From positions 1-18,521 of the forward strand of contig CAMWQF010000020.1 in assembly GCA_947176285.1 (NCBI GenBank): 18,521 bases of DNA, read 5' to 3'. Below the pieces are notes generated by a model, which saw only the letters and a program-made list of their open reading frames with translations, was not told the origin of the DNA and did no database searches. Origin of the DNA: an uncultured Porphyromonadaceae bacterium. Its GTDB lineage: Bacteria > Bacteroidota > Bacteroidia > Bacteroidales > Muribaculaceae. The position numbers and the translations under genes are program-made. Of this stretch, positions 7,799 to 15,260 are shown piece by piece; position 1 is the stretch's first letter; the number at the start of each line of letters is the position of its first letter.

Positions 7799-9202
7799 TT
7801 GGTTCCAACCCCCTCCAAGGGCTTCATAGAGATTTACTACAGCTGTAAGCGCTTTTCCTTGGGCTGTAATTTTTGAGTCTTGATTGGTGAGATAACTTAT
7901 TTGCGCATCAACGACATTGTTGAAAGGTGAGAGTCCTTTTTTATATCGCTCTACTGCTAGATCGAGAGACTGTTTGCTTTCATCTACTACATTTTGAGTT
8001 AGTTCAATAGTCTTCATAGTCGATTTGAATGTAGTTGTGGCATTAGTAACCTCGATCACTGCGTTCATTACAGTATAATTGTAGGAATCTATGGCTGCTT
8101 CTAGAGCGGCCTTGGCTTCAGATGTGCGATAATTTCTTGCAAGCCCATCGAAGAGAGTCCAACTTAGAGAAGGACTTACTTCCCAATACATGCTGTGTTC
8201 GCCGAAAAGATTCTTTGCATTATGTGCTTGAGTTCCGATTGAACCGGAAAGGGAGAGCGTAGGTAGAAAATCTTTCTTGGCTACACCCACTTGGGCAGCA
8301 TATTGGGCAAGTTGATATTCAGCCTGTATGATATCGGGGCGTCGGCGAAGCAGATCGGCAGGAACTCCGAGGTTTGCGCCGTAGACCACATTTGGCATCG
8401 GAGCCGGTGTGGAAAGCCATGCACTGATTTCTTGAGGATATTTTGCTGTGAGAAGTCCTATTGAATTAATTGTTGATTCGATCATTGCTTCCAGTGCCGG
8501 GATAGATGCTTTTGTAGAGGCAACGACGGTGCGAGATTGAGAAACCTCGAGCATACTTGCAAGTCCGGCGTTAAATCTTGCTTCGACAAGAGCAAGCACC
8601 TTTTCCTGCTCCGCAAGATGGCTATTGGCTACTTGTAGTTCATTTTGATATGTGCGGAGGTTGATGTATGCTTTCGCAACATTTGCTGCAAGGCTCACCA
8701 TTACGCCATCGTATTCGGCTTTGGTGGCATTGTATGCTGCCTTATTTGCCTTAACATTTTGAGTGATCTTGCCAAAAAGGTCTATTTCCCACTGCATAGA
8801 TGCTCCCAGTGAGAAGTAATCGTATGCCGAAGACTTGGTAACTACCGGTCCGGAGGCTCCCGAGGATTGCCCTTTTGACCATCCTGCATTGAGATTTATT
8901 GTGGGGAAATAGGCAGATTTAGCGGCATCAAGGGTCTTTTTTGCCATTTCTATTCTTGCAAGAGCAGCAGAAAGATTATAGTTTTCCTTTTCAGCAATGT
9001 TGATGAGAGAGTCAAGTGTGGGATCGCTGAATGTCTTCCACCAATCATCGTCGGTAGGCAATTTCTGAGAGTATGCGGATTGGTAATTCCATTGATCAGG
9101 TATGGAATCAAAAAGCCAGTCTTGTGAGTCTGAAGCATACACTTGCGAGGCTGCTCCAGAGAGGACGAAGGTTAATAAGGCGAGTTTTAGAGGTGTTTTC
9201 AT
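7790..9202 (-). CDS. TolC-like outer-membrane efflux channel (NodT/OprM family)
   Basis: A 470-residue outer-membrane channel, the exit duct of the tripartite pump. A cleavable Sec signal is seen at residues 1-23 (ends VYA, then SDS). The family signature DDWWKTFSDPTLDSLI follows, then two OEP repeats rich in Ala/Gln helices, with LGVPADLLRRRPDIIQAE and VGVAKKDFLPTLSLSGSIG in the second, both typical of NodT-type channels. Members of this group are often lipoproteins with Cys at the signal junction; no Cys is found near the cleavage site here, so it is predicted unacylated. It is first in the operon, upstream of adaptor and pump, whereas many Bacteroidales operons place the channel last. The control region is the 225-nt gap shared with ansA. 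Confidence 0.94.
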   Translation of the reverse strand: MKTPLKLALLTFVLSGAASQVYASDSQDWLFDSIPDQWNYQSAYSQKLPTDDDWWKTFSDPTLDSLINIAEKENYNLSAALARIEMAKKTLDAAKSAYFPTINLNAGWSKGQSSGASGPVVTKSSAYDYFSLGASMQWEIDLFGKITQNVKANKAAYNATKAEYDGVMVSLAANVAKAYINLRTYQNELQVANSHLAEQEKVLALVEARFNAGLASMLEVSQSRTVVASTKASIPALEAMIESTINSIGLLTAKYPQEISAWLSTPAPMPNVVYGANLGVPADLLRRRPDIIQAEYQLAQYAAQVGVAKKDFLPTLSLSGSIGTQAHNAKNLFGEHSMYWEVSPSLSWTLFDGLARNYRTSEAKAALEAAIDSYNYTVMNAVIEVTNATTTFKSTMKTIELTQNVVDESKQSLDLAVERYKKGLSPFNNVVDAQISYLTNQDSKITAQGKALTAVVNLYEALGGGWNQVN

Positions 9203-9250
9203 AGTGGAGGTTTTTTAAATTCCTTTTGAATTTTAACGTTTTTTTTGGGT

Positions 9251-9273
9251 GGAAGGTTCAATTTGAAAATTCC
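9251..9273. promoter_or_regulatory. Interrupted 23-nt dyad, candidate operator of the efflux operon
   Basis: The dyad reads GGAA-gg-TTCAA-t-TTGAA-aa-TTCC, centred on 9262, with 9 of 11 base pairs matched. It lies 49 nt upstream of the channel gene start and about 100 nt upstream of the ansA promoter, so it more likely concerns the efflux operon. It has the size and symmetry of a dimeric repressor site. No regulator gene is present in the window. I found no convincing -7 box on the minus strand nearby. Confidence 0.4.
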
Positions 9274-9374
9274 ATAAAGACTGAAACACGTAAATGAGTT
9301 AAGGAGAAAAGATGGCAAAATGATTAGGTTGCCAGGGATAAAATGGGACACGATGGGATTTATTTTGGAAAAGT

Positions 9375-9406
9375 GTTGTGAGTTATGTGTTTTTTTGTTA
9401 TCTTTG
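9375..9406 (+). promoter_or_regulatory. ansA promoter
   Basis: TATCTTTG at 9399-9406 is an exact match to the Bacteroidetes -7 consensus TAnnTTTG. GTTG at 9375-9378 is 20 nt upstream, the spacing expected of the -33 TTTG element. The box ends 21 nt before the ATG at 9428. This placement decides the start: transcription beginning here cannot include the upstream in-frame ATG at 9320. Confidence 0.75.
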
Positions 9407-9427
9407 CGCCTTGAAAAGAAATATCAT

Positions 9428-10465
9428 ATGTCTATAAGAAAACCGAAAATACTGCTGATATATACCGGAGGAACTATCGGAATGATAGAAAATCCGGATA
9501 CTAAGGCATTGGAACCGTTCGATTTCAATCATCTGCTTGACAATGTGCCCAAAATCAAGATGCTTGATTTTGAAATTGATAATTTTCAGTTTGACGTGCC
9601 AATTGATTCTGCTGACATGAATCCGTCGCATTGGGGACAAATGGCTAAGGTGATTGAAGATAACTACAATAAGTATGATGGTTTTGTGATTCTTCATGGC
9701 ACTGATACTATGGCATATACAGCCTCCGCTTTGAGTTTCATGCTTAATAATCTTACGAAGCCTGTCATTATCACCGGTTCTCAGTTGCCTATCGGAGAAG
9801 TGAGGACAGATGGAGAAGAAAATCTCATTACTGCGCTTCAGGTGGCGGCTGCGAAAGATACAGATGGCGGCCCAATGGTAAGGGAAGTAGCCATATTATT
9901 TCAAGATTTGTTACTAAGAGGAAATCGGAGCACAAAGTTCTCAGCGGATAATTTTGATGCTTTCCAATCGAGTAATTATCCGGAACTCGCTCATATAGGA
10001 CTTGATATCTCATACAATAAGGATGCTCTTCTTCGTCCTACACCGGGAAAAGAGTTCAAGGTGGAATATATCATGGATACAAATGTGGCATATCTTGATA
10101 TTTTTCCAGGAATTCAGGAAAATGTGGTACGCGCCACATTTAATATACCTGGATTGAAAGGGGTGGTCATCAAGACATTTGGAGTAGGCAACGGACCAAG
10201 TTGTCCATGGTTGTTTGAATGTATCAAAGATGCGGTTGCTAAGGGACTTTTAATTGTGAATATATCACAATGCTCTAATGGGATGGTGTCTCCAATGAAA
10301 TATTCAGCGGGAGTAGGACTTGCAAATGCCGGTACTATTTCGGGACACGATCTGACTTCTGAGGCGGCTATCACTAAGATGATGTATTTATTCGGGATGG
10401 GAGCAACAGCCCAACTTGCCGGAAAATACATGGAAAAGAATTTGCATGGAGAACTGACTGAGTAA
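9428..10465 (+). CDS. ansA: Type I (cytosolic) L-asparaginase
   Basis: The 345-residue product hydrolyses L-asparagine to aspartate and ammonia. Both signature threonine motifs are present: YTGGTIGMIE near the N-terminus (nucleophile Thr in TGGTIG) and HGTDTMAYTASALSFML near residue 95 (second catalytic Thr in GTDT). ITGSQLPIGEVRTDGEENL follows, as in E. coli AnsA (338 residues). There is no signal peptide, so it acts in the cytoplasm, unlike the periplasmic type II enzyme. I start it at 9428 (MSIRKPKILLIYTGG) because that matches the family N-terminus and because a strong promoter lies between this ATG and the upstream one at 9320. It is a single-gene unit, convergent with the S9 peptidase. 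Its product aspartate could feed the AspT-type antiporter seen at the left edge. Confidence 0.96.
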   Translation: MSIRKPKILLIYTGGTIGMIENPDTKALEPFDFNHLLDNVPKIKMLDFEIDNFQFDVPIDSADMNPSHWGQMAKVIEDNYNKYDGFVILHGTDTMAYTASALSFMLNNLTKPVIITGSQLPIGEVRTDGEENLITALQVAAAKDTDGGPMVREVAILFQDLLLRGNRSTKFSADNFDAFQSSNYPELAHIGLDISYNKDALLRPTPGKEFKVEYIMDTNVAYLDIFPGIQENVVRATFNIPGLKGVVIKTFGVGNGPSCPWLFECIKDAVAKGLLIVNISQCSNGMVSPMKYSAGVGLANAGTISGHDLTSEAAITKMMYLFGMGATAQLAGKYMEKNLHGELTE

Positions 10466-10486
10466 AATACTATTTTCTATAAGTTT

Positions 10487-10524
10487 ATTGGACCAATTAG
10501 ACTGATCAGTCTAATTGGCCCAAT
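10487..10524. terminator. 38-nt near-perfect palindrome between ansA and the S9 peptidase gene
   Basis: Arms 10487-10505 and 10506-10524 are each 19 nt with one mismatch (A at 10492 against C at 10519). The centre is TGATCA, so the RNA would form a long hairpin with a tight loop. It lies 21 nt after the ansA stop and 5 nt from the peptidase stop, as expected of a bidirectional terminator. T-rich sequence (TTATTATTAG) follows on the plus strand and TAAACTTATAG on the minus strand. It also divides into 9-nt units resembling the array at 14680-14715. Confidence 0.75.
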
Positions 10525-10529
10525 TATTA

Positions 10530-13382
10530 TTAGTAACCGAGTTCTTGACCCTTGCGAGTGATGGGTATGCCTGATTTCATCCATTCTGGCATAGGGTCGC
10601 CTTTGAGATAATGGTCGAAGAATTGCTGAAGTCTCACAGTAATGTCTTTGCGGTTGCGACGCTCCTTTAGATTGTGTGCCTCTCCATTATATTGTAGCAT
10701 CCAGACCGGTTTTTGGAGGCGGCGTAATGCCATAAACATCTCAATTCCCTGATACCAAGGCACTGCACCATCGGCATCATTGTGCATTATAAGAAGAGGA
10801 GTCTCAACTCGGTTGGCATGGAAAACCGGGGAGTTTGCAATATAGAGTTCCGGTGCATCCCAAAGATTTCTGCCGATACGGCTTTGCCCTAATTCATATT
10901 GACCTTGACGAGAGTCTCCGCTTTCCCAGCGTATTCCGCCAAAAGCAGATGTCATGTTTGAAACAGGTGCTCCACTTCCGGCACAAGCAAACATATTTGT
11001 GCGTGTAACTAGGTAGGCAGTTTGATATCCGCCCCAGCTTTGACCGTCAATGCCTATACGTTCGCGGTCGATCCATGGATAGCGATCACACATGGCTTCT
11101 GCTCCTGAGCAGACAAAATTCCAGGCACATTCGCCGGGGATGCCCGCCTTATAATGAATGTCGGGAACAAAGACTACATATCCCCGGCTTACGTAGAATG
11201 GATAATTGACCCAACTCCATGATGGCTCCATATTATAATGAGTATACAGGTCTTCTGATCCGGTCTCATAGAATACGCAGAGCATCGGATATTTTTTTGC
11301 GGGGTCGAGATCTTCCGGGACATAGAGGACTCCATCTGATAGTGTGCCGTCATATGCATGCCAACTAACAAGTCTGGCTGTGCCCCAATTATAGTCTTTT
11401 ATCTGAGGATTTGAATCGCTTACTTTAGTGGCTTTTGCGAAGATTCCTTTAGGAGCGACCCAAACATTGGGCATTACGGAGAAATTAGCCTCTATGAAAG
11501 AGAATGCGGGAGCGTCAAGAGCCTGCCGGATCTGAGTGAAACTAAGAGTGTCGATGACTACGTTCTCCGGTTTTGTAGCAATTCCATATTTCATTGAAGC
11601 AAGACCGTTGCGCTTGTCTTTGTAATTGAATAGGGTAAGAGTCATTAGGTCTCCATCCTTTAGAAATCGTCGGTCGTTGCCATGAGTATTGATATAGCGT
11701 ATTTTTAGATTGTTTTCGCGCCCATAGCCTTTAGTGAGGCAAATAGGGTTTCCTTTGCCGGCCGGGTCTACGCTCCAAATGTCGTATTTATCATAAACAA
11801 GGAATCGGGAATCCCTTTCAGTCCAGGAAGCGTCACCATAATCTTGGCGTACCCCGGGGTGATCATCAGATTCGTCCCAGACAGGATAGGGTATATTTTC
11901 AGTTATATTGACAATATTACCGGTAGCAATCTCATAAGCAAACCAGTTGCCATCCTTAAACCAATACACAAAATGTGCTTCGGGAGATAGTTTTGCTGAT
12001 TCGGCATAAACCTCAGCGATTTCCCTTCGTTTACCGTCATTGACGTTTACCACGCTGATTGTCTCCGGAGCATAGTAGTTCCATTGTTGGCTTACAATGT
12101 CTTTACTTGGATCGCGCAAGAGAGCCCAATCTGCATCCCAGAGGTCAGGGGCAATTACTGTAGCGAGTGGATTCGAGTCAAGAAGTTGGTATTCTTCAGA
12201 TTCAAGATTTATCACAACCGGAAAGGTTAATTCCCTGAAATCTTCTATATTTTTGTTTTCTTGCGGGGGAGTGAAAGGAGCATCCCAACGCCAAATGTCA
12301 AGTTCCGGACGTTCGAAACTTACGAGGGTAGTGTCGTCGGGTGCAATTTCAGGAGCGACTCCAATCACAAGCCTCTTGCCATTATGGCTGAATACGGGCT
12401 TTGAATATTGGTTGATATATAGAGAAGAAGAGGCATTCTTAGCCATTTTTTCTTGCCATTCTTTCATAAGTTTTTCCTGAACCTCCGGATCTGAAGAATG
12501 AGGTGGCTGCAAGTTAGGACCTTTGCGACCGGTGGATATGTCAAGAGCAATCTCTTTTGGTTCGGAAGGTGTATTTGAGAGATTGGATATGAAAAGTTGC
12601 ATACGCCGCGTACCGGTATCGTTACTGTCGTTGGTGGCAGTATAGGCAAGGTTCAAGCCATCGGTGGAAAATACGGGATTTCCGTAATGCTTTTTGTCTT
12701 TATCTATGAGGAAGTCTTTCCCTTCAGGGAGATAAATAATGCGGACACCTGTGGAATATACAGAATCGTTCTCATCAGGTTTTGATACAGCAACAAGTCT
12801 TTTGCCATCTTCACTGAAAGAGTAATTGCCGATGTATGGATACACCTTAGATTCTCCTGAAATTAGATTGCGGACCACGAGTGGCAGAGCCGCATCTTTC
12901 TCGGAGAGTTTCATGTCTTTTGAGACAGTAGTGTCACAACTGCTGTAGGCAACCCACTCGCCACCCTTTTTACCAATTTTGAATCCCTTAGTCAGAGGAA
13001 TTTTTGTGACTGATGCATTTTTTAAGTCTACGATAGCCAGAGAGTCTTGAGGCATTTCGTGAGCTTTCTTTTTGTCGATCTTAGCCTGACGGGTATCTTT
13101 GAAGAGAGGCTTGATGTTAGCGATCGCCCATCGACTATCGGCAGAGAAAACGATTTCGGTGCCTCGCGGAATATTGATTTCCTTAGTAGATTGTGTATTG
13201 CGGATAGTTAGGACTCCGTCACCTTCCTGGGGATTTATGCTGAATGCTGCCCACTTCCCATCGTTGGATATGCAATGGTTGGATACCTTCTTCCAATCAT
13301 CGAAGGAAGAATGGTCGAGTGGCTTTTTCGCACTTATCGAGAGAGAAAGGGTTATAGATAGGATAGATATTAGATATTTCAT
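10530..13382 (-). CDS. Secreted S9-family (prolyl oligopeptidase-like) serine peptidase
   Basis: A 950-residue enzyme with an N-terminal signal peptide (residues 1 to about 18, ending SISA), so it is exported to the periplasm or beyond. Residues from about 25 to 660 hold repeated Asp-rich blade-like segments (for example FSADSRWAIA, FSEDGKRLVAVS, FSTDGLNLAYTA, FSHNGKRLVIGV) consistent with a beta-propeller. The C-terminal alpha/beta-hydrolase domain carries the triad: S782 in GQSWGGYQT, D871 in HNDADGAVPW, and H903 in NGEAHNLKERRNRKD. It is longer than typical DPP4 or POP enzymes (about 700-800); large S9D members such as glutamyl endopeptidases approach this size. It follows ribBA by 66 nt on the same strand with no visible promoter or terminator, so read-through from that operon is plausible. 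Peptide specificity is not deducible. Confidence 0.92.
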   Translation of the reverse strand: MKYLISILSITLSLSISAKKPLDHSSFDDWKKVSNHCISNDGKWAAFSINPQEGDGVLTIRNTQSTKEINIPRGTEIVFSADSRWAIANIKPLFKDTRQAKIDKKKAHEMPQDSLAIVDLKNASVTKIPLTKGFKIGKKGGEWVAYSSCDTTVSKDMKLSEKDAALPLVVRNLISGESKVYPYIGNYSFSEDGKRLVAVSKPDENDSVYSTGVRIIYLPEGKDFLIDKDKKHYGNPVFSTDGLNLAYTATNDSNDTGTRRMQLFISNLSNTPSEPKEIALDISTGRKGPNLQPPHSSDPEVQEKLMKEWQEKMAKNASSSLYINQYSKPVFSHNGKRLVIGVAPEIAPDDTTLVSFERPELDIWRWDAPFTPPQENKNIEDFRELTFPVVINLESEEYQLLDSNPLATVIAPDLWDADWALLRDPSKDIVSQQWNYYAPETISVVNVNDGKRREIAEVYAESAKLSPEAHFVYWFKDGNWFAYEIATGNIVNITENIPYPVWDESDDHPGVRQDYGDASWTERDSRFLVYDKYDIWSVDPAGKGNPICLTKGYGRENNLKIRYINTHGNDRRFLKDGDLMTLTLFNYKDKRNGLASMKYGIATKPENVVIDTLSFTQIRQALDAPAFSFIEANFSVMPNVWVAPKGIFAKATKVSDSNPQIKDYNWGTARLVSWHAYDGTLSDGVLYVPEDLDPAKKYPMLCVFYETGSEDLYTHYNMEPSWSWVNYPFYVSRGYVVFVPDIHYKAGIPGECAWNFVCSGAEAMCDRYPWIDRERIGIDGQSWGGYQTAYLVTRTNMFACAGSGAPVSNMTSAFGGIRWESGDSRQGQYELGQSRIGRNLWDAPELYIANSPVFHANRVETPLLIMHNDADGAVPWYQGIEMFMALRRLQKPVWMLQYNGEAHNLKERRNRKDITVRLQQFFDHYLKGDPMPEWMKSGIPITRKGQELGY

Positions 13383-13448
13383 TTTGGGATAATTGTTTAT
13401 TGGCGAATGCCATCGCTATGGGGAAGATGGTATGCTCTGCTTGCCTTA

Positions 13449-14663
13449 TCAGGAAAGGTTGAGGGTATGACCCATGCGTTCTTTTTTAGTGTGCATGTAG
13501 AATTGGTTGTAGGGGTTGGGCTGCACTTCTAGAGGAACGTTTTCTACCGTTTCAATTCCGAAACCTTCAAGTCCAATACGCTTCATAGGGTTGTTGCTCA
13601 TTAGTCGCATTTTCTTGATTCCAAGTGAATGGAGGATTGAAGCTCCTACTCCATAATTACGTTCATCAGCCTTATGTCCGAGATGAAGATTTGCATCTAC
13701 TGTGTCGAGACCCTCTTCCTGAAGTTTATAAGCCTTAATCTTGTCCATAAGTCCGATGCCACGACCTTCCTGGTTGAGATATACGATAGCGCCACGTCCC
13801 TCTTTTTCGATAAGTTCCATAGCCTTATGGAGTTGCTCGCCACATTCACAGCGCATTGAGCCGAATATGTCGCCTGTGGCGCAACTGCTGTGGACGCGTA
13901 CTAGGACAGGATTGCCATCACTGATATCTCCCTTAATTAGAGCAATATGTTCGAGGCCGTTGTCTTTTTCTCGGAATGGGATGAGCCGGAAATGACCGTA
14001 GGCAGTAGGCATATCTACTTCCTCACCCTTTTCGAGCATATTGTCGTTTTGCAGACGATATGATATAAGGTCGCGTATGCTGATAAGTTTTAATCCCCAT
14101 TCGTCAGCGAGTTGGCGAAGTTCGGGGAGTCTTGCCATTGTGCCGTCTTCATTCATGATTTCCATAAGGGCTCCGGCAGGTTCGAGTCCGGCAAGTCTGG
14201 CAAGGTCAACCGCAGCTTCTGTATGGCCAGCTCTCGCAAGGACTCCACGATCTTGGGCATATAAAGGGTTGATGTGCCCGGGCCTGCCAAAAGTCTCCGG
14301 TGTCGATTTTGGATCGGCAAGAGCATTCAGAGTTGCGGCGCGGTCGTGGGCAGACACTCCGGTAGAGCATCCTTCAAGTTTATCGACCGTGATGGTGAAT
14401 GGAGTGCCGAGAACAGAAGTGTTTTCTTCCACCTGGAATCCAAGGTCAAGTTCCTTGCATCGCTTCATAGTCAAGGGGGCGCACAGCACTCCACGGGCAT
14501 TCCGTAGCATGAAGTTGACTTGATCGGGAGTGATTTTCTCGGCAGCAATTATCAGGTCGCCTTCATTCTCGCGGTCCTCATCATCTACTACGATGACGAA
14601 GTTGCCTTTTTTGAATTCTTGGATTGCTTCTTCTATAGAGTCTAATCTGATATCTTTTTCCAT
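13449..14663 (-). CDS. ribBA: Bifunctional DHBP synthase / GTP cyclohydrolase II (riboflavin biosynthesis)
   Basis: The 404-residue enzyme supplies both branches of riboflavin synthesis. The RibB domain (about 1-205) makes 3,4-dihydroxy-2-butanone 4-phosphate from ribulose 5-phosphate; the RibA domain (about 208-404) opens GTP. RibB motifs: VVDDEDRENEGD (27-36, metal and substrate acidic residues), GRPGHINPL and RAGHTEAAVDLARLAGL with H147. RibA motifs: zinc ligands C261, C272 and C274 in SSCATGDIFGSMRCECG, NQEGRGIGL (297-305) and DERNYGVGASIL. The length is normal for fused bacterial RibBA. It starts 46 nt after the rsmD stop, behind a 9-nt tandem array. No FMN riboswitch is visible upstream; transcription appears to come from the DUF3822-rsmD promoter. 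Confidence 0.97.
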   Translation of the reverse strand: MEKDIRLDSIEEAIQEFKKGNFVIVVDDEDRENEGDLIIAAEKITPDQVNFMLRNARGVLCAPLTMKRCKELDLGFQVEENTSVLGTPFTITVDKLEGCSTGVSAHDRAATLNALADPKSTPETFGRPGHINPLYAQDRGVLARAGHTEAAVDLARLAGLEPAGALMEIMNEDGTMARLPELRQLADEWGLKLISIRDLISYRLQNDNMLEKGEEVDMPTAYGHFRLIPFREKDNGLEHIALIKGDISDGNPVLVRVHSSCATGDIFGSMRCECGEQLHKAMELIEKEGRGAIVYLNQEGRGIGLMDKIKAYKLQEEGLDTVDANLHLGHKADERNYGVGASILHSLGIKKMRLMSNNPMKRIGLEGFGIETVENVPLEVQPNPYNQFYMHTKKERMGHTLNLS

Positions 14664-14679
14664 GTTTGGGATTTTTTAT

Positions 14680-14715
14680 GACTAATTTGACCAATTTGAC
14701 TAATTGGCCTAATTT
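14680..14715. repeat. Tandem 9-nt array, four copies of GACTAATTT
   Basis: Four contiguous units are seen: GACTAATTT, GACCAATTT, GACTAATTG, GCCTAATTT. The array fills most of the rsmD-ribBA gap and contains the rsmD stop codon (14709-14711), so it also encodes the last Asn. It ends 17 nt from the ribBA start codon. Confidence 0.8.
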
Positions 14716-15260
14716 TCAGTATTTTCAGGCATTCTGAAGAGTGAGAAATTTACCGAACCGTAGGTTCTGTGCTGCTCAAAGCAGGGTAGAGATGAGAAGT
14801 CGTGCTTACTGCTATGTTCGATTATAACAAGGGTATTAGGTTTAACCACTCCCGAATTCATTATTATTTGGGGAATTTCCTCAAATCTTGGATGATCGTA
14901 AGGGGGATCGGCAAATACTATGTCATATGGTTTCTTAGCCGTCGCTAAAAATTTGAAAACGTCTCCTTTTATCACTCTCAAAGATTCATCTCCAAGTTTT
15001 TCCTTTACACTTCTTATGAAATTTGCCTGCGTCGCTGCCATTTCAACGGAAGTGACCGACTTTGCTCCTCTTGATAGGAATTCAAGACTTATAGCACCGG
15101 TGCCGGCGAAGAGATCGAGCACATCTTCTCCTTCGATGTCCTCGATATTTTCGATTACATTAAATATATTTTCTTTAGCAAAATCGGTGGTAGGGCGAGC
15201 CGTGATGTTATTCGGCACGTCAAACCTGCGCTTGCCATATTTACCTCGTATGATACGCAT
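14709..15260 (-). CDS. rsmD: 16S rRNA (guanine(966)-N2)-methyltransferase
   Basis: A 183-residue SAM-dependent methyltransferase that modifies G966 of 16S rRNA in the 30S subunit. It begins MRIIRGKYGKRRFDVP, the usual RsmD N-terminus, followed by the RPTTDFAKENIFNVIE segment, motif I VLDLFAGTGA (47-56) and the catalytic FADPPYD (116-122). The open frame extends 21 codons further upstream to 15323, but that stretch has no family counterpart and lies inside the DUF3822 gene, so I choose the ATG at 15260. With this start the gene overlaps the end of DUF3822 by 20 nt, which suggests translational coupling. The length is typical (about 180-200). Confidence 0.94.
   Translation of the reverse strand: MRIIRGKYGKRRFDVPNNITARPTTDFAKENIFNVIENIEDIEGEDVLDLFAGTGAISLEFLSRGAKSVTSVEMAATQANFIRSVKEKLGDESLRVIKGDVFKFLATAKKPYDIVFADPPYDHPRFEEIPQIIMNSGVVKPNTLVIIEHSSKHDFSSLPCFEQHRTYGSVNFSLFRMPENTEN

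Noticed and set aside
12097..12480. 127-codon plus-strand frame inside the S9 peptidase gene
   Set aside because: It is antisense to the propeller-coding part of an intact 950-codon gene; Ser-rich shadow translation.
13383..13448. Possible promoter or terminator between ribBA and the S9 peptidase
   Set aside because: Only 4-bp inverted repeats (for example GCGA/TCGC) and no TAnnTTTG box are visible in the 66 nt, so I made no call.
14041..14523. 160-codon open frame on the plus strand opposite ribBA
   Set aside because: It is fully antisense to the conserved RibB domain and its translation is low-complexity Ser/Arg/Pro with no family resemblance; a codon-usage shadow.
14664..14708. FMN riboswitch upstream of ribBA
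   Set aside because: The gap is only 45 nt and is mostly a tandem 9-mer; there is no room for, or sign of, the conserved RFN element.
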